Shown: positions 7,781 through 18,107 of the stretch, piece by piece
Layout of the letters: the number at the start of each line of letters is the position of its first letter
Numbering within the stretch: position 1 is the stretch's first letter
DNA from: Oscillibacter sp.
Lineage (GTDB): Bacteria; Bacillota; Clostridia; Oscillospirales; Oscillospiraceae
Length of the DNA: 36,975 nt
NCBI GenBank assembly: GCA_003522105.1
Contig: DPGF01000094.1
Span: 15,565-52,539 of the forward strand
Reading direction: 5' to 3'
Made by a program: the position numbers and the translations under genes
The notes under the pieces: generated by a model
Seen by the model: the letters and a program-made list of their open reading frames with translations, nothing else
Database searches by the model: none
What the model was told of the DNA's origin: nothing

Positions 7781-8806
7781 TCAACCGATGGAGTCCGGCA
7801 TGTACTCGCCAGACTCGATCATCGGCACGTACCAACTGTCATAGTACGCGGGGCGGGAATTTGCATCCAGCTCGTCCCAGTAGAGTCCCCACGGGCGCAG
7901 GTAGATCTCATAGTAGAATTCATCTTCGCCGTTTTCGTAATAACCGTCGATGCAGATCAGATCGTCAACCTCCATTGCGACCGGATTGACGACCCAGTCC
8001 TCCTGCGACAGGTCAATGTTCGTAAAGCGGCCGCTCTTAGAGATCATCGTGCCGTGCTCGCCCATGCCGTCGTCGAGCAGACTGACGCTCGCCTCAGCCA
8101 TGGGGTTGCTCTTCGAATAATCCTCGTCCCAGAGGGTAACGGTACCGGTGTTGTCAGACTTGATGTCAATGACGCCGCAGATATCCCAGCGACTATCGTC
8201 CATGCCCTCATAATAGCCTGCGCATTCGGTCATCTTCCACCAGCCGTACCAGTCGCCGTTCCACCAGTCTTTCATCTCCGAGCCGGTCTGCGTCGGGTTC
8301 TTGCCCGTGTTGGACGTGCTCGAGGCTGAGCCGCGGCTGAGCGTGGACGGGTCGATGGTGATCTTGTTGCTCTTGCTGCCAAAGCTCTCTTCAAAGGTCA
8401 CTTCGACCTTGCTCATATCCTTGAGCACAAAGGCGGATTTCACTTCGAGCGTCTTGCCCGGAGCCACGTCATCAAACTGGCTGTCGATCACCGTATCGAA
8501 GGAATCCTCGCTGACATAGACCGTGGCGATCTCCAGTTCTTCGCCATTCTGTATGGCCGTTTCGGAAAGTGTCCAGAGATATGACTCATTTGAACTGCTG
8601 GTATTGGTAAAGTCCAGCGTTACAACAAGCGCATCGTTCCCGTCGAAATCGTCCATGATGCACGCGCTCTTGTAGACCAGCTCGCAATCGTCGAACTTCA
8701 TCACATTGCTATTTTCTTCCTTCTTATCCTTGCCGCAGGCCGTAAGGCTGAGCAGCATCACTGCCGTGAGCAGCAGGCAAAGGATTCTCATCTTAGACTG
8801 TTTCAT
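7781..8806 (-). CDS. DUF5067-like lipoprotein
   Basis: A 341-residue predicted lipoprotein. I start at 8806 because GGGAGGG lies 5 bases upstream and the product then opens with a proper signal peptide (MKQSKMRILCLLL) and lipobox L-T-A-C (Cys 23). Residues about 36-150 resemble the DUF5067 immunoglobulin-like domain found in lipoproteins of Firmicutes (DALVVTLDFTNTSSSNESY is typical). A Ser/Thr linker follows at about 153-175, then a Trp/Asp-rich C-terminal domain (WWNGDWYGWWKMTE) of a kind often seen after DUF5067. The function of the domain is unknown. The gene's start lies inside a 40-codon frame that ends just after it, suggesting coupling. Confidence 0.8.
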   Translation of the reverse strand: MKQSKMRILCLLLTAVMLLSLTACGKDKKEENSNVMKFDDCELVYKSACIMDDFDGNDALVVTLDFTNTSSSNESYLWTLSETAIQNGEELEIATVYVSEDSFDTVIDSQFDDVAPGKTLEVKSAFVLKDMSKVEVTFEESFGSKSNKITIDPSTLSRGSASSTSNTGKNPTQTGSEMKDWWNGDWYGWWKMTECAGYYEGMDDSRWDICGVIDIKSDNTGTVTLWDEDYSKSNPMAEASVSLLDDGMGEHGTMISKSGRFTNIDLSQEDWVVNPVAMEVDDLICIDGYYENGEDEFYYEIYLRPWGLYWDELDANSRPAYYDSWYVPMIESGEYMPDSIG

Positions 8807-8915
8807 AATTCCCTCCCAAATTGTTTTGAAAACGCACCAACCTGCTGAGAACCAATAGACCCAACCCGATCCCGATAAACAGCAGGAGTGCATACAAAAG
8901 ATCGTTTCTTTTCAT
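8793..8915 (-). CDS. Candidate 40-residue membrane micro-protein
   Basis: A short frame starting MKRNDLL, with one hydrophobic segment of about 18 residues (ALLLFIGIGLGLLVL), positive residues on both sides and a polar tail. It starts 18 bp after the stop of the upstream membrane protein and overlaps the start of the downstream lipoprotein by 14 bp, carrying that gene's ribosome binding site inside it. Its own ribosome binding site (AGAAG) is weak. The spacing and the classic positive-inside TM pattern favour a real gene translated by coupling. It is too short to judge by codon use. Confidence 0.42.
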   Translation of the reverse strand: MKRNDLLYALLLFIGIGLGLLVLSRLVRFQNNLGGNYETV

Positions 8916-8933
8916 TGTTTTGCTTCTTTTTCT

Positions 8934-9350
8934 TTATGCCGCAAACTCGTCCTCGGTCTTGCTGTTCAGCACAGCGCCGTAGATGTACAGAGCCGGAACG
9001 GCTACGCCTGTCAAGATGCTCATAAAATTGAATTCGCCGCCGTTGACCATGCTCAGGACTGTGCTCAGAATGCAGAACACTGCCACAATCGCGCCCCAGA
9101 TGATGAGCTTTCCGGCTTCTTCGATGCGCTGACAGTGCTTGACGCCTTTGACACCGGCGATCAGCTGGCAGATGCCGCCGACCAGCGTCAGAAACAGCGC
9201 CGCCCAGTAGGAGAAGGTCAGGCCGGATGCTGCGCCGAGTCCTGCCGCCAACGCGCCAAGCCCGCCGACGAACACGCCCGCAAGAATGGAAATCGCAGCG
9301 GAAACGATCATCAAGATTCCGGTGATCTTCAAAAACTTGTGACCTTTCAT
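8934..9350 (-). CDS. Four-helix integral membrane protein, unknown
   Basis: A 138-residue protein dominated by four hydrophobic stretches (roughly residues 10-38, 46-68, 82-102 and 110-128) with small residues (Gly/Ala) in the first hairpin. No charged catalytic residue lies within the membrane. I do not recognise a named family; small four-TM proteins of this kind are often annotated only as hypothetical in Clostridia. AGGAGGA lies 7 bases before the ATG. It is flanked by two candidate micro-proteins and leads into the DUF5067-like lipoprotein, so the four frames probably form one transcript for an envelope function. Confidence 0.75.
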   Translation of the reverse strand: MKGHKFLKITGILMIVSAAISILAGVFVGGLGALAAGLGAASGLTFSYWAALFLTLVGGICQLIAGVKGVKHCQRIEEAGKLIIWGAIVAVFCILSTVLSMVNGGEFNFMSILTGVAVPALYIYGAVLNSKTEDEFAA

Positions 9351-9382
9351 TTTCTTTCCTCCTATTCTTTATTTTTTGCCTT

Positions 9383-9481
9383 TTACAGAACACGTTGCGC
9401 TCTGCTTGCCACATTGTATGTCTCCTGTGCTGTGTTCAGTGCCTGTGCCTCCAGATCACCTGCGCCGAACGGAAAACGCAT
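9383..9481 (-). CDS. Candidate 32-residue peptide gene
   Basis: A 32-codon frame (opening MRFPFGAGDLEAQ, ending RAQRVL) with an excellent ribosome binding site, AAGGAGAG, 6 bases before the ATG. The middle is Ala/Gln/Asn/Thr-rich and predicted helical, without a signal peptide or membrane segment. It ends 32 bp before the four-helix membrane protein and is the first frame of that cluster. It could be a leader peptide, a peptide effector, or the truncated start of a longer lost gene. The evidence is the ribosome binding site and the position; no family is recognised. Confidence 0.42.
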   Translation of the reverse strand: MRFPFGAGDLEAQALNTAQETYNVASRAQRVL

Positions 9482-9568
9482 TGCATCTCTCCTTTCTAAA
9501 AAGGAAGTCGATTTTTCGCCATTTTGTCTCAGCAACTTTTTTCTATCACGCTTATCTATGAAATGATA

Positions 9569-9621
9569 TATGCCTAAGTCCTGTTTTGAGGCAGAAATCC
9601 CAAAAACATGACTTAGGCATA
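9569..9621. repeat. Long inverted repeat / hairpin
   Basis: Perfect 12-bp arms TATGCCTAAGTC and GACTTAGGCATA enclose a 29-base centre in which TGTTTT and AAAACA can extend the stem. No T-tract follows, so it is not an obvious terminator. It lies upstream of the 32-codon frame, in the gap between that frame and the clpB terminator. The rest of the 9351-9724 gap holds only that frame and nothing else I can identify. Confidence 0.6.
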
Positions 9622-9682
9622 GACAAAATGCACAGGAAAACGAGACGGTTCTTGTGCAATCTTATAGCGTCAGACGCAAAAA

Positions 9683-9712
9683 GACCGGAGAACGAAAATC
9701 CGTTCTCCGGTC
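9683..9712 (-). terminator. Intrinsic terminator of clpB
   Basis: A 12-bp perfect stem (GACCGGAGAACG and complement) with a 6-base loop, followed on the minus strand by CTTTTTG. It lies 12 bp past the clpB stop. Confidence 0.9.
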
Positions 9713-9724
9713 CTTTTGCTGTGT

Positions 9725-12316
<2,592 letters not shown>

Positions 12317-12358
12317 TCAAGTTCACCTCAAATTCGTGTTTTTTACAATAGCGTTGGT

Positions 12359-13009
12359 TTAGATGAGCAGCGCTCTGCTTCGCAGATCGCCGCGGTAGGC
12401 CATTTCCACGTCACTCGCTGAGAGCGAGCCGTCGAGATAGCCCTTGAGCAGCCGGTCGAAGAGCTGCACATATGCGCTGATTGCGCCTGCCACATCATCG
12501 GCAGTCAAAGATTTGCCGCGCGGCATGGCAAGCGGACGGACGAAGCGCCCGTCGTAGAGCGCACAGGCGATGGAGCTGCCGAGCAGCGGAGCAAGGCATC
12601 TGTCCTCGATCTGCACCCAAAGCCGGAAGAAATTCGTCATCGCGGCAATGAGCGCCGCCGACTGCGTGCGGAAGACGATGTTCAGTGTGCCCATTGTCTG
12701 GGAATCGCCGCTGCTGAGATCGACCTCGTACTTGACCGTCGGGCGGTACTTGTACGAAAGGCTCGACTTGAGCGACATCGTGGACGAGCCGGGAGAGAAA
12801 AACGGCACCAACTCGCGCGTGGGCGTCATCAGCTCTTCAATGGCTTCAAAGATGTCGTTCCAGCGGCGCTCCGGCGTCGGCACGGAAACATATTCGGCAA
12901 GGATGCGGTTTACAAGCGCCGAGCGGTTCGTGCCCATGCGGTGCGCCAGCGCGTCTACCTCGCGCACCACCTCGTCCGACAGTGTCAGACTGTACAGGTT
13001 CTTTTTCAT
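12359..13009 (-). CDS. Ribbon-helix-helix-like protein upstream of clpB
   Basis: A 216-residue protein. I start at 13009 because AAGGAGG lies 7 bases upstream. Residues 1-42 look like a CopG/Arc ribbon-helix-helix: one strand (NLYSLTLSDEVVREVDAL) followed by two helices, the second with NRSALVNRILAEYV. The remaining 170 residues form a domain I do not recognise, with a conserved-looking WVQIEDRCLAPLLGSSIACAL segment. It may bind DNA and control its own operon with clpB, or be a structural partner; the only evidence is domain type and position. A strong promoter lies directly upstream. Confidence 0.7.
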   Translation of the reverse strand: MKKNLYSLTLSDEVVREVDALAHRMGTNRSALVNRILAEYVSVPTPERRWNDIFEAIEELMTPTRELVPFFSPGSSTMSLKSSLSYKYRPTVKYEVDLSSGDSQTMGTLNIVFRTQSAALIAAMTNFFRLWVQIEDRCLAPLLGSSIACALYDGRFVRPLAMPRGKSLTADDVAGAISAYVQLFDRLLKGYLDGSLSASDVEMAYRGDLRSRALLI

Positions 13010-13045
13010 TCTGCGCCTCCTTGGTTCCTTTTCTTTCTGAATGTT

Positions 13046-13073
13046 ATCATAACACGACTGCAAACATTGTCAA
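13046..13073 (-). promoter_or_regulatory. Promoter of the RHH-clpB unit
   Basis: On the minus strand, -35 TTGACA (13068-13073) and -10 TATGAT (13046-13051) are 16 bases apart, with a very AT-rich stretch upstream that resembles an UP element. This is a sigma-A type promoter; no alternative sigma or repressor site is obvious. Confidence 0.7.
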
Positions 13074-13149
13074 TAGATTTATATAAATATATTTACGAGT
13101 TATATGATAATTTACACGGAGTTCATAATCAAGAAAGAAGAGAAAAAGC

Positions 13150-13180
13150 GAAACGCCGCAGTAAAATACTGCGGCGTTTC
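13150..13180 (-). terminator. Intrinsic terminator of the NSS transporter gene
   Basis: A perfect 14-bp stem (GAAACGCCGCAGTA and complement) with a 3-base loop and a CTTTTTC tract on the minus strand, 36 bp past the transporter stop. Confidence 0.88.
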
Positions 13181-13216
13181 CTATTTAGGGAGGATGAGAG
13201 AGAGAAAAGAGCAAAG

Positions 13217-14572
13217 TTACAGCAGACACTGCAGCAGGATGATAACGATCAGAACCGGCAGCACCCACTGGAAATAGAGCTTGAGTTTGGGAGAGAGCTT
13301 GACACCCGTGCCCTTGTTGACCTCGGCAATGTACTTGTCAAAGCCCCAGCCCCACTTGGTGACGCAGAACAGAAGGTAGACAAGAGAACCGATGGGCAGC
13401 AGGAGGTTGCTCACAAGGAAGTCCTCGCTGTCGAGCACGTCCTTGCCAAGAATGGGGTGGAAGTCGCTCCAGATGTTGTAGCCAAAGACGCAGGGGAGAC
13501 TCAAAAGCATCAGCAGTGCGCCGTTGATGAGCACAGCCTTCTTGCGGCTCCAGCCAAAGGTATCCATGCAGATGGCAAGGATGTTTTCAAAGACCGCAAG
13601 CACCGTGGACATGCTCGCAAACATCATGAAGAGGAAGAAGAGCGTGCCCCAGAAGCGGCCGCCCGCCATGTTGACAAAAACCTGCGGCAGCGTGACGAAG
13701 AGGAGAGACGGGCCATTGTCGGGCGCTACGCCGTAGGAAAAGCATGCGGGGAAGATGATCGTGCCGGCCATGAGCGCAACGAAAGTGTCGAGCGCGCAGA
13801 TGCGAATGGATTCGCCGACGAGGGTGTGATCGTCGGACATGTAGCTGCCGAAGATCTCCATCGCCGCAATGCCGAGCGAGAGCGTGAAGAAGGCCTGATT
13901 CATCGCGTCGGTGATGAGGCTGCGCAGGCCGTTTTCACGAATGGAATCGAGGGAGGGAAGCAGGTAGAACTTCATGCCCTCTGCCGCGCCGGAGAGCGTC
14001 AGGCTGTGACCGGCGAGAATGAGGATGAGCGCGAGCAGCGCGATCATCATGACCTTGGATACGCGCTCAAGACCCTTCTGAAGGCCGCGGCTGCAAACGA
14101 TAAAGCCGACGATGACGATGGCAACAGCCAGAATGCCCATTTCTACGGGGTTTGACAGCAGCTCGCCGAACACGGCGGACGCGTCCTCCGCAGGCATACC
14201 GGCATAGAACTTATCACTCAGAAAACGGCCGAAGTAGCTCACCATCCAGCCGGAGACCGTTGTGTAGTACATCATCAGAAGGTAGCAGCCGATCAGGCAG
14301 AACCAACCGTGAATGTGCCATTTGGCGCCGGGCTTTTCCAGCGTTTTATAGGAGAGAATGGCACTCTTGCGGCTTGCGCGGCCGACAGCCAGCTCCATCG
14401 TCAGTACAGGAACGCCCATAACGAGCAGGCACAGAATGTAGAAGAGAACAAAATAGCCGCCGCCGTTTTTGCCCGTTATGTAGGGAAAGCGCCAGACATT
14501 GCCGATGCCGATGGCGCAGCCGGCGCTGACGAGCAGGAAGCCAAGACGGGAACGGAAGGATTCGCGTTTCAT
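13217..14572 (-). CDS. NSS-family sodium-dependent symporter
   Basis: A 451-residue membrane protein of the neurotransmitter:sodium symporter family (SLC6-like), which imports an amino acid or related compound together with Na+. The signature of helix 1, AGCAIGIGNVWRFPYITGKN, with the unwound GNVWRFPY segment that binds Na+ and substrate, is intact at about residues 17-36. I count about 11 hydrophobic segments, as in shorter bacterial members such as Tyt1. The substrate cannot be read from sequence. The gene diverges from a LysR regulator whose promoter shares a -35 region with this one, so that regulator probably controls it. The ribosome binding site (AGGTAG) is modest. Confidence 0.9.
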   Translation of the reverse strand: MKRESFRSRLGFLLVSAGCAIGIGNVWRFPYITGKNGGGYFVLFYILCLLVMGVPVLTMELAVGRASRKSAILSYKTLEKPGAKWHIHGWFCLIGCYLLMMYYTTVSGWMVSYFGRFLSDKFYAGMPAEDASAVFGELLSNPVEMGILAVAIVIVGFIVCSRGLQKGLERVSKVMMIALLALILILAGHSLTLSGAAEGMKFYLLPSLDSIRENGLRSLITDAMNQAFFTLSLGIAAMEIFGSYMSDDHTLVGESIRICALDTFVALMAGTIIFPACFSYGVAPDNGPSLLFVTLPQVFVNMAGGRFWGTLFFLFMMFASMSTVLAVFENILAICMDTFGWSRKKAVLINGALLMLLSLPCVFGYNIWSDFHPILGKDVLDSEDFLVSNLLLPIGSLVYLLFCVTKWGWGFDKYIAEVNKGTGVKLSPKLKLYFQWVLPVLIVIILLQCLL

Positions 14573-14615
14573 GTCGATCTACCTAGTTTGTGAAAGAATT
14601 GTGAACGATGCGCTT

Positions 14616-14644
14616 ATCTTACCGCAGGAAACGATGCTTTACAA
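14616..14644 (-). promoter_or_regulatory. Promoter of the NSS transporter
   Basis: Minus-strand TTGTAA (14639-14644), 17-base spacer and TAAGAT (14616-14621). Its -35 overlaps the -35 of the divergent lysR promoter. Confidence 0.55.
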
Positions 14645-14667
14645 GACCGATTCTTTGATGATATAAT
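14638..14667 (+). promoter_or_regulatory. Promoter of the LysR regulator gene
   Basis: TTTACA (14638-14643), 18-base spacer and a perfect TATAAT (14662-14667). It is back to back with the transporter promoter. Confidence 0.7.
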
Positions 14668-14680
14668 AAGTAAAACTTAT
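14666..14680. promoter_or_regulatory. Putative LysR operator
   Basis: ATAAGT-AAA-ACTTAT is a perfect 6-3-6 inverted repeat containing the T-N11-A core typical of LysR-type operators. It overlaps the end of the lysR -10 box and the likely transcription start, the position expected for negative autoregulation. Confidence 0.55.
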
Positions 14681-14698
14681 GTTATGGAGAAAACGGAC

Positions 14699-15607
14699 AT
14701 GAACCGAAACCAGTTGCGCTATTTTGTTGCCGCGGCGGAGCATCGCAGCTTTACGAAGGCGGCGGAGCAGTATTACATTTCGCAGACGGCAGTGACACAG
14801 CAGATCCAGCAGCTTGAGCAGTCGCTCGGCTGCGAGCTCTTTGACCGCAGCACCCGTCCTGTGAGCCTGACGAGCGCAGGCAGTGCCTTCCTACAGGACG
14901 CCAAGGCGATCCTGGAGCGTATGAGCCGCGCGCAGGAGCGCGTGCATGATGCCGCAACAGGCCTGACCGGTACGCTGCGTGTGGGCTATGTGCGCGGCTA
15001 CGAGCGCAGCGACCTCTCCACGCTGATGCGCCATTTTCACCAGAAGAACAGCAATGTGCTGATCTCTTTTTATCGCTGCTCGACTGACGTGCTGGCCGCG
15101 GGGCTGCTGCATCAGGAGTATGACATCGTTTTTACCTGGGACTCGACGAACCTGCGCACACAGGAGGGCGTTGCCTTTCAGACGGTCGAAAAGGCGCGGC
15201 TCGTCGTCGCCCTCTATGCAGGCCACCGGCTTGCGCAGCGCCGCCAGATCACGCGGCAGGAGCTGCGCGGGGAAAACATCTTATATATGTCGCCCGACGC
15301 CGCGCCCGACTCTTACGGCGACGCCTTTTTCATGCAGCGCTATGTTGAGGCGGGCTACAAACCCAACATTCTTTTCCGCTCGGCGGACACAGAGAGTATC
15401 CTGATGATGGTCTCAGCGGAAGAGGGCGTTTCGCTTCTGCCTGATTATTGCACCAACCGGCTCTACAATGCCGACAACCTTGTCTTTGTCCCGCTCGTGG
15501 GAGAAGGGGAGGAGGAAGAGATCATCGCAGCCTGGCAGAGCGGCAACCAGAACCCCGCGTTGGGGAGGTTTCTCGCCGAACTCAATCAAAAAGACCCGCC
15601 TCAGTAA
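14699..15607 (+). CDS. LysR-family transcriptional regulator
   Basis: A 302-residue regulator. Start 14699 is preferred over the in-frame ATG at 14684 because GGAG lies 9 bases before it and the product then opens with the standard MNRNQLRYFVAAAEHRSFTK. Residues 1-60 form the winged helix-turn-helix (AAEQYYISQTAVTQQIQQLE), followed by a linker helix and a periplasmic-binding-like effector domain (about 90-295). The effector is unknown. Being divergent from the sodium symporter with overlapping promoters, it most likely regulates that gene in response to the transported compound. The TAA stop lies in the loop of the downstream hairpin. Confidence 0.92.
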   Translation: MNRNQLRYFVAAAEHRSFTKAAEQYYISQTAVTQQIQQLEQSLGCELFDRSTRPVSLTSAGSAFLQDAKAILERMSRAQERVHDAATGLTGTLRVGYVRGYERSDLSTLMRHFHQKNSNVLISFYRCSTDVLAAGLLHQEYDIVFTWDSTNLRTQEGVAFQTVEKARLVVALYAGHRLAQRRQITRQELRGENILYMSPDAAPDSYGDAFFMQRYVEAGYKPNILFRSADTESILMMVSAEEGVSLLPDYCTNRLYNADNLVFVPLVGEGEEEEIIAAWQSGNQNPALGRFLAELNQKDPPQ

Positions 15608-15621
15608 GGCGGGCCTTTTTG
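15588..15621. terminator. Terminator overlapping the lysR stop codon
   Basis: AAAAAGACCCGCC pairs with GGCGGGCCTTTTT with one mismatch and a 7-base loop that contains the TAA stop. A T-tract is present on the plus strand, and the A-tract on the left would serve the minus strand. Confidence 0.8.
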
Positions 15622-15886
15622 GCGCAAGATCGCATCGAGTGCGGGGAAATACTTCTTTACCGGGATCGGCAGATCTTCTGCATTGAGAAAGCAATGAACC
15701 GACGTCGCAGTCGCGACCGACACATTCGAAGAGTTGAAAATACTTCTCTTCGCCGGAGAGGTACTGGTAGAGATCGCATTCCACTTTATCGAGAACCACG
15801 CAGCGCGGCAAGTGAACAGGCAAAACAGAACGGCGTTCATAAAAAGGTCGCTGATTTACCTTGAAGAAGACGTTGATGTAAGTCAC
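15608..15886 (-). pseudogene. Possible decayed reading frame
   Basis: The gap of about 340 bp between lysR and the ElbB-like gene contains minus-strand stretches that look protein-like but in two different frames. One (from about 15886 to 15720) reads through LPRCVVLDKVECDLYQYLSG with the third-position GC preference of neighbouring genes. The other, shifted, reads VKKYFPALDAILRQKGPPY and stops at 15601-15603. A single frameshift near 15700 would join them. No convincing start or ribosome binding site exists and I do not recognise the product. It could equally be chance. Confidence 0.25.
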
Positions 15887-15901
15887 CTTATATGCTATGC
15901 T
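15873..15901 (+). promoter_or_regulatory. Promoter of the ElbB-like gene
   Basis: TTGATG (15873-15878), 17-base spacer and TATGCT (15896-15901) with an upstream TG (extended -10). It is placed 49 bp before the start codon. Confidence 0.55.
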
Positions 15902-15950
15902 TATCAGTAAGAAGTCGTTGGCAAACCGTGAGTTGTGAAGGTGAGAACAA

Positions 15951-16511
15951 ATGAAGTATTTAGTTTTATTAGCAGGCTGTGGCCTCGGTGATGGTTCATG
16001 TATAGAAGAAGTAATTCTGACGTATGTAGCGCTTGATAAATACGGGTGTGATTACACGCCTGTTGCAGAAGATGTTTCCGTTCAGTCTGTGAACCACCTG
16101 ACAGAGCAGATAGCAGAAAAGCGGAATACCCTGATAGAAGCAGCCCGCATCGGCAGGGGACGCATTAAAGGTATTCATGAGGTTGATTTTGCAGAATACG
16201 ATGCATTGATTATCCCCGGTGGAATTGGGTTATTGAACAATTATAGAGATTCCAATGTGATAAAAACGTGCGTCACGCATTTTATTAGCGAAAAGAAACC
16301 TGTCGCTGCCATGTGTGCGGGAATCGACTTTCTCCGCCGTTTCTATGGAAGTAATCTGTTGGCGCGTGAGATGAAAGAACTAACTGCTGAAAGATTCTGT
16401 TTTGATGCTGAAAACAATGTTTATTACACGCCTGCTTTCAGAAAAACCAACAGTAGCTATACGGCGCTATTAGGTATCGATTCTATGATTTGTGCGTTGA
16501 AGCAGGCATAA
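15951..16511 (+). CDS. ElbB/DJ-1-PfpI superfamily protein
   Basis: A 186-residue cytoplasmic protein with a class I glutamine amidotransferase-like fold. The opening LVLLAGCGLGDGSCIEEVIL resembles the ElbB/ES1 start (SGCG.DGSEI.E). The segment YDALIIPGG (about 83-91) and a nucleophile-elbow cysteine in AAMCAG (Cys 122) are present. ElbB-type proteins have reported glyoxalase-like activity; the physiological role is unclear. Codon use is clearly AT-richer than that of all neighbours, which suggests recent acquisition. It has its own promoter and an AGGTGAG ribosome binding site, and no partner genes. The C-terminus looks shorter than E. coli ElbB. Confidence 0.75.
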   Translation: MKYLVLLAGCGLGDGSCIEEVILTYVALDKYGCDYTPVAEDVSVQSVNHLTEQIAEKRNTLIEAARIGRGRIKGIHEVDFAEYDALIIPGGIGLLNNYRDSNVIKTCVTHFISEKKPVAAMCAGIDFLRRFYGSNLLAREMKELTAERFCFDAENNVYYTPAFRKTNSSYTALLGIDSMICALKQA

Positions 16512-16636
16512 ACATCTCAATGTAATTCTGTTTTGTGGGTTTAATTTTGGTTTAATTATTGAACAGAATAACTTACATTCTGTCCGCTGGCTATGTCGTA
16601 TGTGCAATGCACGGCACGTCACTTTGCAGCAAAAAG

Positions 16637-16677
16637 GGCACACCATCCAGACGCTGTAAACGCCTGAAGGGTGTGCC
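16637..16677 (-). terminator. Terminator of rpoD
   Basis: GGCACACC pairs with GGTGTGCC at the base, with an imperfect extension inside, and on the minus strand CCTTTTT follows. It ends about 20 bp past the rpoD stop. The rest of 16512-16636 holds a 7-bp inverted repeat (ACAGAAT/ATTCTGT, 16563-16583) and nothing else recognised. Confidence 0.78.
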
Positions 16678-16697
16678 TTCTATTTGCCGTTATTGGC

Positions 16698-18088
<1,391 letters not shown>

Positions 18089-18107
<19 letters not shown>

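Noticed and set aside
8803..9414. A 203-codon minus-strand frame overlapping the four-helix membrane protein
   Set aside because: It is a shifted frame of that gene, giving an Arg/Ser-rich product; the membrane-protein frame has the ribosome binding site and a sensible product.
12941..14155. A 404-codon charged plus-strand frame across the NSS transporter
   Set aside because: Glu/Lys/Asp/His-rich composition is the complement of hydrophobic membrane codons, a typical antisense artefact.
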